From the NCBI RefSeq assembly GCF_012911975.1, contig NZ_SMDQ01000007.1:62001-126000 (forward strand): DNA of 64,000 bases, in the 5' to 3' direction. Origin of the DNA: Nodosilinea sp. P-1105. Lineage in GTDB: Bacteria; Cyanobacteriota; Cyanobacteriia; Phormidesmidales; Phormidesmidaceae. Below the pieces are notes generated by a model. The model was not told the origin of the DNA. It did no database searches and saw only the letters and a list, made by a program, of their open reading frames with translations. The stretch's first letter is position 1. Every line of letters starts with the position of its first letter. The translations under genes were made by a program, and so were the position numbers. This document shows, piece after piece, positions 46,399 to 55,100 of this stretch.

Positions 46399-47886
46399 TT
46401 AGGGAATATATCGCAATTCATTTCGATTTTGAAAATCTAGGATAAATTGAGCATTCTTTTCTTCTATTGGAGAAATCAACTCGCCTGGAAAATCGTCGGG
46501 CATATAGATGGGTTGATACCAAGGCTGTTGGTTAAAGTAACTCTGCAGCTCACTGCTTTTAAAGAGACGTCCATGACGGGCAAAAATCGAATTTCTCATC
46601 ACGTCTAGCTGCCAAGGGGTTTTTCCCACTAAATCAACTTCCAAAACGTATCGGTGTGACAGCCATGAGAAGTCATCCGAGTTTGCAACTTGGGGAACTG
46701 AAGGAGTTGGAGATGATACTGGTAAAGGCTCACCATCTGCGGGCGTCGGTGAGTGATTTTCATTTAGCCTGCCAGATGTTTGTGACGAAAGCCCATCAGC
46801 AGTTGTTAACGAGGTGGGTGCAGACTCCGCTGTAGTTTCAGGTGCTACTGGTTCTAACACGCTAATTTCTGGATTGACTGGGCGGTCGATAAATCTTGAC
46901 CCTAGCACTAACAATGCCAATCCTACTCCTGCAAACCCTCCTAACTGTAAGAGATTGGGCCAAGATTGCCTATGCTGAGAGGCAGTAACAGGCTTTGATG
47001 GAGGGGGTGGTTTAGGGCTGGCAACAACTGTTTTAGAATGAAAAGGTAAGGGTTGAAGAGGAACTTCAAGATCCTTGAGAACAGTTTCACAGTTGGCGTA
47101 ACGACGGCTATAGTGCTGGCGCACCATTTTCGTTAGGACATTAGCAAGTACAGTACTTACTTGTACGCCTGGCTGCCAGACTACCTCTCCTGTAGAAGGG
47201 TCAATATTAAAGTCTCTGGGTAATTGCCCTGTTAGCGCCTCGATGGCAACCATGCCTAGAGCATAAATATCACTGGCAGGAAGAGGCTTGCCTCGCCCCT
47301 GCTCTGACGGCACATATCCATATGTACCAATACTAACAGTAGTAGACATCTGTTTAGATTCGGGCGTTACAGTAGTCCGTCCAAGGTGCTGCACGGAAAA
47401 CTCTTTGACGATGCCAAAATCAATCAGGCAGATAACTCCATCTTGGCGTCGGATCAAGTTCTCAGGTTTGATGTCTCGGTGAATTACTCCTTGCTGGTGA
47501 ACATAGGCGAGTACTGTTAGCCCTTGGCGCAGCAGTGTAATCACATCGTTTTCAGGCAAACGCTTTACAGCTTTTAATTCATCCCGCAGGGTTCGCCCCT
47601 GAATAAAATCCTGCACAATGAAAAGATTGCCGTTCTCTTCAAAGTGAGCCAGCAATAAGGGAATTTGGTCATGGCGGCCCAGACGCTCAAGTATTTCAGC
47701 TTCTTGATCAAACAAACGCCGAGCCACCTGCCACTGATCAGAAGAAAAATCTCGCTGAGGACGCAATTGCTTTACCACACACTGAGGTTGGCCAGGACGG
47801 CGCAGATCCTTTGCCAGGTAGGTAATTCCAAACCCTCCAGCACTCAATTCTTTAAAGACTTCATAACGTCCGTCTAGAACAGTCAT
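46399..47886 (-). CDS. Ser/Thr protein kinase with C-terminal YARHG domain
   Basis: 495 residues from ATG 47886; TTG 47910 is upstream. The Hanks-type kinase has the glycine loop LSAGGFGITYLAKD, catalytic Lys in CVVKQL (about 39), HRDIKPEN (136-143) and DFG (156-158). After a Pro-rich linker comes one transmembrane helix (about 310-332) and a Ser/Thr/Pro-rich stretch. The C terminus (about 415-480) is a YARHG domain (WQLDVMRNSIFARHGRLF), probably on the far side of the membrane. This suggests an envelope-sensing kinase. No substrate gene is adjacent. Confidence 0.9.
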   Translation of the reverse strand: MTVLDGRYEVFKELSAGGFGITYLAKDLRRPGQPQCVVKQLRPQRDFSSDQWQVARRLFDQEAEILERLGRHDQIPLLLAHFEENGNLFIVQDFIQGRTLRDELKAVKRLPENDVITLLRQGLTVLAYVHQQGVIHRDIKPENLIRRQDGVICLIDFGIVKEFSVQHLGRTTVTPESKQMSTTVSIGTYGYVPSEQGRGKPLPASDIYALGMVAIEALTGQLPRDFNIDPSTGEVVWQPGVQVSTVLANVLTKMVRQHYSRRYANCETVLKDLEVPLQPLPFHSKTVVASPKPPPPSKPVTASQHRQSWPNLLQLGGFAGVGLALLVLGSRFIDRPVNPEISVLEPVAPETTAESAPTSLTTADGLSSQTSGRLNENHSPTPADGEPLPVSSPTPSVPQVANSDDFSWLSHRYVLEVDLVGKTPWQLDVMRNSIFARHGRLFKSSELQSYFNQQPWYQPIYMPDDFPGELISPIEEKNAQFILDFQNRNELRYIP

Positions 47887-47979
47887 CTTAGTTTGGGCCT
47901 TAGCTATCAAGGTTGATGGGATGAGTCGTCTGCTGTGCGTGTAGCTGAGAATTTCTCGCTACCCTGGAACAGATGGCAG

Positions 47980-48306
47980 CTATGCACTTTTTTGCTCTGA
48001 TTGATCTTTCTGCAATAGAAAATCAAGATATTCTTCGAGTTGTAGTAGTCTGGGTTGAGAGAGTTGACGTAGTTTTACTAAAAGTTCTTCTTTTTGCTGC
48101 CATTGGCTCACTGACACAATTTGTGAAGCCGAGACTTCAACAGTTACATTTGGCACACCGAACCCTTCTAAGCTATAGCCATCATCTTCGTTGTCAGGCA
48201 TAGGGTAATGCTCTACCACGGTGGCAATATCACCCCGTTTTAGGTAGTGCTCAGGCAAATCTTCAGCTAAGGCGACTTGGGAAAAGAGCGGATACTGAGT
48301 TTTCAT
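47980..48306 (-). CDS. DUF4926 protein with helical C-terminal extension
   Basis: 108 residues. The N-terminal 65 residues (LFSQVALAEDLPEHYLKRGDIATVVEHYP...VTVEVSASQIVSV) fit DUF4926, a small beta-barrel domain often found beside toxin genes. A helix (LLVKLRQLSQPRLLQLEEYLDFLLQK) like those of DUF2281 antitoxins follows. No partner toxin is intact upstream; instead a diverged duplicated segment begins at about 48365. I regard it as an antitoxin that has lost its toxin. Confidence 0.7.
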   Translation of the reverse strand: MKTQYPLFSQVALAEDLPEHYLKRGDIATVVEHYPMPDNEDDGYSLEGFGVPNVTVEVSASQIVSVSQWQQKEELLVKLRQLSQPRLLQLEEYLDFLLQKDQSEQKSA

Positions 48307-48465
48307 AGGTTTGCCCCTTTGTTTGGCACCAAAGTCGAAACTTGTGTTGTTCCGTTTCCATCGCTGTAGACAACGTGTGACTTCACATTGCTGGGGCCTC
48401 CGTCGACCATCAGATCAGGTAAATTAAGCTTAAACATACCCAAGCACTTCCCATGGTGGGAGTCT

Positions 48466-48702
48466 ATGATGCAGAAACAGACCATAGGGTACACATCACC
48501 TCTAGACACTTTAGTTGCCGTGGCCAAACGGCTGAGCCTCTACGAAAAGGGTCAACAGCTCTCCTCAGAAGACTTTTTTGACCAGTATAGCTGGGGACAT
48601 CTGGGTGACGAAGCTCTGTATGTGGAGTGGGCTAACGACTACCGCCACTACCTCGCCCTACGGCAAGACCTCGAAGAACTGCTAGTGCAGCGTCAAGACT
48701 AA
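48466..48702 (+). CDS. Small conserved protein, copy 1
   Basis: 78 residues from ATG 48466 (MMQKQTIGYTSPLDTLVAVAKRLSLYE), GGGAG just upstream. It is soluble, helical and acidic (SSEDFFDQYSWGHLGDEALYVEWANDYRHYLAL). A paralogue at 51848-52081 is about 80% identical by eye. The ~100 nt before the ATG is also duplicated. The look is antitoxin-like but I cannot name a family. Codon use resembles the host genome. Confidence 0.7.
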   Translation: MMQKQTIGYTSPLDTLVAVAKRLSLYEKGQQLSSEDFFDQYSWGHLGDEALYVEWANDYRHYLALRQDLEELLVQRQD

Positions 48703-48839
48703 AAATTAGGGTCCAGTAGGTGGGGTGAAACGCAGGGGCACCCAACTGCAGTCAGCCTTGTTGGGTTCTGCTGGCGCGCCACCCAGCCTACAAATTTAGA
48801 ATTGACTGGCTTGTTAGAGTAGGATGCTTTCTGGAAGAC

Positions 48840-49010
48840 TTGCTACTCAAGGATCACAGGCAGCGGAAAGTCAAGGATCCAACTTTAGGAGACCAGTGGC
48901 GGCAAGAAACCCTGGCAGTATCCGATGCAGAGTCAGACATTCTCACCACCATGACCATGGCTCTGGCTGCCATAGCCGAAGACAACGCTAGCGAAGCCGA
49001 AGATCAATGA
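48840..49010 (+). CDS. Possible small ORF or gene remnant
   Basis: 56 codons from TTG 48840 (GGAAG upstream), ending in LAAIAEDNASEAEDQ. The frame stays open further upstream without a start, so this may be the tail of a lost gene. The wording (RQETLAVSDAESDILTTMTMALAAIAED) looks coding, but no family is recognised. Confidence 0.35.
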   Translation: MLLKDHRQRKVKDPTLGDQWRQETLAVSDAESDILTTMTMALAAIAEDNASEAEDQ

Positions 49011-49024
49011 ATCTGTGGCAGCAA

Positions 49025-49057
49025 AGATCCCAGGGTTTTTCAAAAACCTTGGGATCT
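49025..49057. repeat. 33-bp palindrome, likely bidirectional terminator
   Basis: AGATCCCAGGGTTTTT-C-AAAAACCTTGGGATCT has a 16-bp stem with one mismatch and sits between convergent genes. It is nearly the same as 52139-52171. Confidence 0.8.
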
Positions 49058-49114
49058 GAGACACCTTAAACATTTGCCTGATAGAATCAGGGCTTGCGAA
49101 AAGTTTCACTTAGC

Positions 49115-49330
49115 TTATGGCTGCGGCATCGCTTCGATAAATGCCCTAAGGGCTTTATTGACCGCTTCAGGGGTAGTAAATACCTGAGCCACATCGTCGT
49201 CTAAAACAACAACTTTAAGCTTTTCGACATCATGCCCGACGGCAAATCGATTAGGCTTCGCTTTTTGATAGTCAAAGCGGTATTCCGGCTGCAAGTCATC
49301 TTCAGAGGGTGGCATGGGGTTAGAGGGCAT
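49115..49330 (-). CDS. Small protein downstream of vapC
   Basis: 71 residues from ATG 49330, whose A is the last base of the vapC stop codon (TAATG). The sequence YRFDYQKAKPNRFAVGHDVEKLKVVVLDDDVAQVFTTPEAVNKALRAF is typical of a small cyanobacterial family that tends to accompany toxin genes. Coupling to vapC suggests an accessory antitoxin or a neighbouring module. The longer frame to 49438 lies inside vapC and is rejected. Confidence 0.75.
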   Translation of the reverse strand: MPSNPMPPSEDDLQPEYRFDYQKAKPNRFAVGHDVEKLKVVVLDDDVAQVFTTPEAVNKALRAFIEAMPQP

Positions 49331-49773
49331 TAGAGCCAGGATTCTAGAGGGAAGTTGCGGACTTGCTGCATACGAGGAAAATCTTGATCGCGGGAAACAA
49401 CCGTTAGTGAATAATGTAAAGCGGTGCAGGCGATCCATAAATCGTTATCGCTGATGCCAATTTCCTCAATTCTGGTTTTGCGGCGTTTTTGACGCTCTTT
49501 GGGGCCATAGTGGCGAATGAGTGCAGATTTGAATTGGCCATACAGTTCAGAGATTGACTCGTTAAGGGAATAAATGCCGATGTCAGCCAAGTATGCTCTA
49601 GCGCGGCGGAGATTTTCTTGCTGGCGCTCGGAGTGGTATGCCATGTAGTAAATTTCACCTGCTGTAATGATGCTCACGGCAACATTTTGCTCACCGACCT
49701 CAGCAATTTTGCGGCGCATGGTCAGGTCCCCCTGAATCAACCGACTGAAGTGATTGGTATCGAGTAGATACAT
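49330..49773 (-). CDS. vapC: VapC-type PIN-domain toxin
   Basis: 147 residues. PIN nuclease acidic residues are visible: D5 in MYLLDTNHFSRL, E41 in TAGEIYYMAY, and two Asp in ISDNDLWIACTAL (about 109-111) followed by D133 in VVSRDQDF. These coordinate metal for RNA cleavage. It starts 3 nt after the antitoxin gene at 49777-50034, giving a standard type II order. Confidence 0.93.
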   Translation of the reverse strand: MYLLDTNHFSRLIQGDLTMRRKIAEVGEQNVAVSIITAGEIYYMAYHSERQQENLRRARAYLADIGIYSLNESISELYGQFKSALIRHYGPKERQKRRKTRIEEIGISDNDLWIACTALHYSLTVVSRDQDFPRMQQVRNFPLESWL

Positions 49774-49776
49774 CGC

Positions 49777-50034
49777 TTAGGCCTGGATCTGGGAGCGGGT
49801 TTCGTAAACGGTTTCTAGGCAGTCTTCAAAGTCTGTGCCTTCCCAGGTTTCGGTATGACTGAGTAGGGAACCGCCAGATGGGGGCCGGAAATCGGCAGAT
49901 TCAGTGACCTGGGGTTGGGCTTTATGCTCGGTGTGAACTAGAAAATTGAGGAAGTCGGCTACGAGGCGGAGGCGATCGCCCGATAGCTGATCCAGATAAT
50001 GATTGATCGTGTGCCGCAGTTGAGCGTTGTTCAT
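49777..50034 (-). CDS. Antitoxin of the VapC module
   Basis: 85 residues. The N-terminal helix HTINHYLDQLSGDRLRLVADFLNFLVHTE resembles DUF2281-type dimerisation segments, and the C-terminal part (WEGTDFEDCLETVYETRSQ) is acidic and would bind VapC. Its ATG overlaps the stop codon of the hicB-like pseudogene (ATGA). A decayed duplicate lies at 46046-46324. Confidence 0.85.
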   Translation of the reverse strand: MNNAQLRHTINHYLDQLSGDRLRLVADFLNFLVHTEHKAQPQVTESADFRPPSGGSLLSHTETWEGTDFEDCLETVYETRSQIQA

Positions 50035-50211
50035 AGTGCTCTTTCCACCTCATGTGACAAACCAGTAATATCTAACCAACCCTGAATAGCATCTTCTAGC
50101 ATTTCGAGCAGGCGATCATAGCTTTCTCCCCAGGTGTGACAACCAAGGCAAAGCAGGCACAGATACACACCACACATCGTCTTCTTGCCAGATAATAGCT
50201 TTGTTGTTCAT
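50031..50211 (-). pseudogene. Frameshifted hicB-type antitoxin gene
   Basis: Reading from ATG 50211 gives MNNKAIIWQEDDVWCVSVPALP; the continuation GCHTWGESYDRLLEMLEDAI lies in another frame. One extra T in CCTTGG near 50145 explains the shift. The restored product has the HicB pattern and would end at 50031, overlapping the next start by ATGA. A matching tail exists at 46325-46395. A sequencing error is possible. Confidence 0.7.
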
Positions 50212-50281
50212 AAGATCAATCTTTCCCTTAATATATATCGTTAATATCTTCTGCATCCACCTTCCAGACTTACCTGTAACT

Positions 50282-51481
50282 TTAGTTTCTGCTGTCTATC
50301 TGCATCTTTATAGTTGATGGCAGATTCTTGGCTTTAGCAAGGATAGGTTTCTCATTTGGATGAATGAAAAAGTCTAATTTCGCATTACTTAAATCAGCAT
50401 TAGTCAAATTTACATAACTAAGATTTACTCCTTGAAGATCTACATGACTAAGATTTGCGTTCTCAAAGTTAACATTAATAAGCGACGAATTACGTAGATT
50501 TGCATGACTTAAATCAGCATGCCTGAAATCAGTATTTTTGATTTCCGTATAATCTAAATTGGCTTGACTCAAGTCAGCATTAGAAAAATCTGAGTCTTCC
50601 AGACGAGCATAACTAAGATCTGTATTCACCAGATTGGCACTACAATAAGTCTTGTAAAAAGTTGCTCCGACTAAGCTTGCTCCATTAAAGTTACACTTTC
50701 CAAAGTCTGCATAGCTAAAGTCGGCCTCATCTAAAACAGATCTCTCAGAACCCTCGCTAAAATCAGCGTAGTTAAAACGAGAGTGATTTAATTTTGCGTT
50801 TGCAAGCTTGACTCCTTTCAAGATTGCCTTGTAGGATTGAGCACCCTTGAGAATTGCTGATGTCAGATCTGCATCAGTTAAGTCAATCCAGCTCAGAACT
50901 GCTGACGTTAGATCTGCATCCATAAGTTGTGACTTCTCTAAATTTGCCCTGACAAGGTATGCTTCCTTTAGATTAATACCAGGCAAGTAAGCACTGGGAG
51001 AACTTAATCCTTCAAGTTTTATGTTGTCTGAGTTCAAGTCCTGTAGGGCTTGATAACGAGCATAGCTGGCTGGATTTCCCACCGCGTTATCTATCACCTG
51101 CCATGCTGAATAGTGTGCTTGTCTTTTTCTGCTTCTAGCCTCTTTGAAGAATAGTGTAACTGCTGAAATCAAGGCTATTGCTTCACTTCTTTCTAAAAGC
51201 ACAGTCAAAACATCTCTGGCTGTGTTTATATTTTCTTTCTCAACCCAAATCACGAAAGGGATAAGGATCGCTACAAAATATGATATTACTTTAGTCGAAG
51301 AAGATTCATAGAACCAATCTAGGTATTGATTTGCTACCCAATCGAAAAATTTTTTAGAATTGTCAATCTCACGTTTTTTGAAAAAGCCAATAAGTGTTCT
51401 GTTGAGACTCGGATCAGATGTCCATTTGAATAGAGAAACAATAGAATGTCTTAATCTGACTGCTGTCTTGCCATTGCCCAT
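50282..51481 (-). CDS. Membrane-anchored pentapeptide-repeat protein
   Basis: 399 residues. Two hydrophobic segments (about 62-80 and 92-108) lie in the N-terminal part. From about 150 to 385 the sequence is a run of A(D/N)LxX pentapeptides (ADLTSAVLSWIDLTDADLTSA, ANLSHVDLQGVNLSYVNLTN), which fold as a right-handed quadrilateral beta helix. The DNA is clearly more AT-rich than the neighbours and lacks GCGATCGC, suggesting transfer. Function is unknown; some such proteins bind gyrase, others act at membranes. Confidence 0.9.
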   Translation of the reverse strand: MGNGKTAVRLRHSIVSLFKWTSDPSLNRTLIGFFKKREIDNSKKFFDWVANQYLDWFYESSSTKVISYFVAILIPFVIWVEKENINTARDVLTVLLERSEAIALISAVTLFFKEARSRKRQAHYSAWQVIDNAVGNPASYARYQALQDLNSDNIKLEGLSSPSAYLPGINLKEAYLVRANLEKSQLMDADLTSAVLSWIDLTDADLTSAILKGAQSYKAILKGVKLANAKLNHSRFNYADFSEGSERSVLDEADFSYADFGKCNFNGASLVGATFYKTYCSANLVNTDLSYARLEDSDFSNADLSQANLDYTEIKNTDFRHADLSHANLRNSSLINVNFENANLSHVDLQGVNLSYVNLTNADLSNAKLDFFIHPNEKPILAKAKNLPSTIKMQIDSRN

Positions 51482-51630
51482 TCTAATACATATTTCTATG
51501 ATGAAGTTTAAACAAGGAACAGACTGAAGATCTACTGATCAAATCATCAACACTACGAGAGGGAATTTTCGTGTTTTGATAGACCTTAGAACTTTTGCAA
51601 AATCCTCGAATCCAGGTAGATTTAGCCTTG
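51482..51630. other. Spacer upstream of the pentapeptide gene
   Basis: AT-rich 149 nt likely holding the pentapeptide-repeat gene's promoter. Nothing else recognised. Confidence 0.4.
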
Positions 51631-51775
51631 TCTAGCCAACGGTTCTGTGATCGCACCCTGCAAATGCCCCAGCTACTCGGTCAGGCTCTCCAGCTGCTTT
51701 TCGGGCTTCAGCACGCCCAGGCCGCGCACCACCACCTTGCCGCTGCTGTAGACAAAGCGCGACTTCACATTGCTG
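51631..51775 (-). pseudogene. Displaced remnant of the mfd 3' end
   Basis: About 145 nt match the last 48 codons of mfd (52186-52330): [20 protein letters not shown] continues to ESLTE, a stop where mfd has Trp, and then LGHLQGAITEPLA. It lies on the far side of the small gene at 51848, in the same orientation as mfd. Confidence 0.9.
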
Positions 51776-51806
51776 TGACCTCCGTTGACCATCAGATCAG
51801 GTAGAT

Positions 51807-51820
51807 TAGGCTTAAGCCTA
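51807..51820. promoter_or_regulatory. 14-bp palindrome before the small gene
   Basis: TAGGCTTAAGCCTA is perfect and sits 27 nt before ATG 51848. The paralogous position before 48466 is degenerate. It could be an autoregulatory operator. Confidence 0.4.
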
Positions 51821-51847
51821 CCCAGGCACTTCCCATGGTAGGAGTTC

Positions 51848-52081
51848 ATGATGCAGAAACAGACGATAGAGTACACCTCGCCCTTAGACGCCTTGGTTGC
51901 CGTGGCCAAACGGCTGAGCATCTACGAAAGTGGTCAACAGCTCTCCTCCGAGGACTTTTTCAACCAGTATAGCCAAGGGCAACTGAGTGACGAGGCTCTG
52001 TATGTAGAGTGGGCCAATGACTACCGCAACTACCTGGCCCTACGGCAAGACCTCGAAGAACGCTTGGCCGATGCGGCATAG
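51848..52081 (+). CDS. Small conserved protein, copy 2
   Basis: 77 residues from ATG 51848 (MMQKQTIEYTSPLDALVAVAKRLS). It is a close paralogue of 48466-48702, differing mainly at the C terminus (DLEERLADAA). It lies between the displaced mfd tail and the genuine mfd 3' end, as if inserted there. No domain is recognised; its acidic, helical character is antitoxin-like. Confidence 0.75.
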   Translation: MMQKQTIEYTSPLDALVAVAKRLSIYESGQQLSSEDFFNQYSQGQLSDEALYVEWANDYRNYLALRQDLEERLADAA

Positions 52082-52138
52082 ACTACTGGCAGCTTATCTG
52101 TCTAGGGTCGAACAAAGCATTTTGGGATGTCCTGGAGA

Positions 52139-52171
52139 AGACCCCAGGGTTTTTCAAAAACCCTGGGGTCT
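52139..52171. terminator. Perfect 33-bp palindrome between convergent genes
   Basis: AGACCCCAGGGTTTTT-C-AAAAACCCTGGGGTCT has a 16-bp perfect stem with T or A runs inside. It lies 15 nt after the mfd stop codon and 57 nt after the small gene, so it can end both transcripts. A relative lies at 49025. Confidence 0.8.
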
Positions 52172-52185
52172 GGGGAAAGCAAGAC

Positions 52186-55100
52186 CTAACTCGCCAGCGG
52201 CTCTGCGATCGCCCCTTGCAAATACCCCAGCCACTCCGTCAGGCTTTCTAGCTGCTTTTCGGGCTTCAGCACCCCCAGGCCGCGCACCACGACTTTGCCA
52301 CCGCTGTAGACAAAGCGGGACTTCAGGTGGCTGGGCAGTTTCTCGCTGATCAACTTCCAGGCGGGTTCTTCCATCGGGGTTTCCATCACCACATGTTGCT
52401 TGCCCTCGGGTTTGATCCGAGAGAAGCCTGCCGCCTTGGCCACCAGCTTCAGTTCCAGCATGCGCACCAGTTGCTCGGTGGCGTGGGGAATGGGGCCATA
52501 GCGATCGCTGAGATCCGCCGCAATCTGCATCAGCTCTACCTTGCTGCTGGCGCTGGCCAGGGAGCGGTAGGCGCTCATCTTTTGTTCCAGGTCGGGAATG
52601 TAGTCATTCGGTACAAAGGCGGTGACATTGAGATCCACCTGGGTGTCCTCCACCTTGGGAATATCTTGGCCGCGAATTTCGGCAATTTCCTCTTCTAGCA
52701 TGTCCATATAAAGGTCAAAACCGATGGCATCCATCTGGCCGGACTGCTCGACCCCCAGCAGGTTACCCACACCGCGAATCTCCATATCCCGCATGGCCAG
52801 TTGGTAGCCCGAGCCCAATTGGGTAAATTCTTGGATGGCTCGCAGGCGCTTGCGGGCTTTGTCGGTGAGGGATTTTTTGGGATAGAACAGCCAGGCATGG
52901 GCCTGAATACCGGCCCGGCCGACCCGGCCCCGCAGTTGGTAAAGCTGGGAGAGGCCAAAGCGGTGGGCGTCTTCCACCAGGATGGTATTGACCCGGGGAA
53001 TATCGAGACCCGACTCGATGATGGTGGTACAGACCAGAATGTCGGCCTCCCCGTTGCTGAAGGTGAGCATGGTGGATTCCAGTTCCCCTTCGTCCATCTG
53101 CCCGTGGGCGATCGCGATGGTAGCGGTGGGCACCATCTCGCGAATTTTGGCCGATACATCCTCAATGCCTTCGACCCGGGGCACCACATAAAACACCTGC
53201 CCGCCGCGATCGAGCTCCTGGCGGATGGCGGTACGCACCGCTTCCGGGTCCAGGGGCGACAGGTGGGTTTTGATCGGACGGCGGGAGGGGGGCGGCGTGG
53301 TAATCAGGCTCATTTCCCGCACACCGGATAGGGCCATGTACAGGGTGCGAGGGATGGGGGTAGCGCTGAGGGTGAGCACATCCACCTGGGTTTTGAGGGA
53401 TTTGATCCGCTCTTTTTGGTTCACCCCAAACCGCTGTTCTTCGTCCACCACTAGCAGACCCAGACTCTTGAAGTTGACCCCCTTCCCCAGTAGCTGATGG
53501 GTACCGACCACCACATCCAACTCGCCGGTCTTCAGCCGCTGCAGGATCTCTTTTTTTTCGGTTTGGCTGCGGAAGCGGTTGAGCAGCCCCACCTGGATCG
53601 GGTAGGGGGCAAAGCGCTCCTTCAGGGTGTGGTAGTGCTGCTGGGTGAGGATGGTGGTGGGGGCCAGCAGAGCCACCTGTTTACCGGCGGTGATCGCTTT
53701 AAAGATAGCCCGCAGGGCCACTTCGGTTTTACCAAAGCCCACATCGCCGCAAACCAGTCGGTCCATGGGGCGATCGCTTTCCATATCCCGCTTCACATCC
53801 TGCACCGCCTTCAGCTGGTCGGGGGTGGGCTGATAGGGGAAGGAGTCTTCCAGCTCCTGCTGCCAGGGCATATCGGTGGGGTAGGCAAACCCTTCCAGCT
53901 TGGCCCGCTGGGCGTAGAGCTTCAGCAAATCCACCGCCACCTTTTTGATCGCCTTTTTAGCGCGGCCTTTGGTTCTCTCCCAGGCGCTGCTGGTCATTTT
54001 GTTCAGCACCGGTGCCTGACCACTGGCGGCCCGATAGCGCGACAGGGAGCCCACCTGATCCGCCGCCACCCGCAGCAGGCCGTCGGCGTACTGAATCACC
54101 AGGTAGTCTCGGGTTTCGTGGTTGACCGTCAGGCTTTCCAGCTTGATGAATTTGCCGATACCGTGGCTGCGGTGGACCACAAAGTCCCCAGGCTTCATTT
54201 TGTTGGGGTCCACCTGCTTAGAGGTGGAACGGCGACGCTTGCGGACGTAGCCCCCCGTGGCCAGGGTATGTTGGCCAAAAAACTCCCGGTCCGTGACCAC
54301 CACCAGTCGAAAGGTGGGCAGCACAAACCCCTCCATCTCTGCCAACCCCGAATACTTGACCGCCACCGGCACATGCTGAGTGTGCAGCTTGTCGATGGCG
54401 TTGTAGTCTTTGGGGTTGGGGATAAACTGGGCCGGGCAGTCATGCTCTTGCAGCAACGCCACCGATCGCGAAGGCTGAGCTGAGACCAACCAGACCGCAT
54501 ACTTGCGATCGCATTCTTTGCGAATGGTCTCCGCCAGCTTGCCAAACTGATGGGGAATTGCCGGAACTGGACGACTGGCCAGATTCAGCCCGCCATGGTT
54601 CGCCTCGCTCAGCTCCGAGAGCAACAGTCGAGGGAAAACTTCGGCATCGGTCAGGGTATCGGTGAAAGGGCGGTGGATCTTGGGGAGTGGGTGGGTGGAT
54701 GAGTGGATGGGTGGATGGGTGGATGAGTCTGCATCCGTCCCCTCCTGGGAGGGGGAGGGGTGGGTTTCTGCCCCATCCTCCCCAACTTCTCCATCTCCCC
54801 TTCTGCCTTCTTGCCAGTGGTCCTCCACATGCTCGATCCAGCGATCGCTGTGGGCCTGACATTGATCCACCTCATCGATGGCGATCAGGCTGGTGTCTGG
54901 CAGGTAGTCCAACAGAGAGGCGGGGTTGGGAAACGCCAGACCCAGCCAGCGGCGCAGTCCTTCGGGCAAAATGCCGCTGTCCAGTCCTTCCTGGGCGGCG
55001 TCGGAGAGCAGGTCGTTTAGCTTCCCTTGCTGGCGCAGGTGATCGATAATCACCGGACCGTACTGGGTGGGGGTGAGCACCAGCTGGTCAATGGTGTCCA

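Noticed and set aside
48303-48527. 74-codon minus-strand frame before the DUF4926 gene, and its counterpart at 51673-51921
   Set aside because: They read antisense through the small genes and into the mfd-tail remnant; similarity between them is explained by the duplication, not by a separate gene.
53497-54483. 328-codon open frame on the plus strand
   Set aside because: It lies wholly antisense to mfd, is His/Gly/Leu-rich in the way typical of reverse-strand shadows of GC-rich genes, and has no domain.
54660-54815. Sequencing or assembly error in mfd
   Set aside because: The insertion keeps the frame and contains recognisable repeats present elsewhere in the window, so a real insertion is more likely, though read support was not available.
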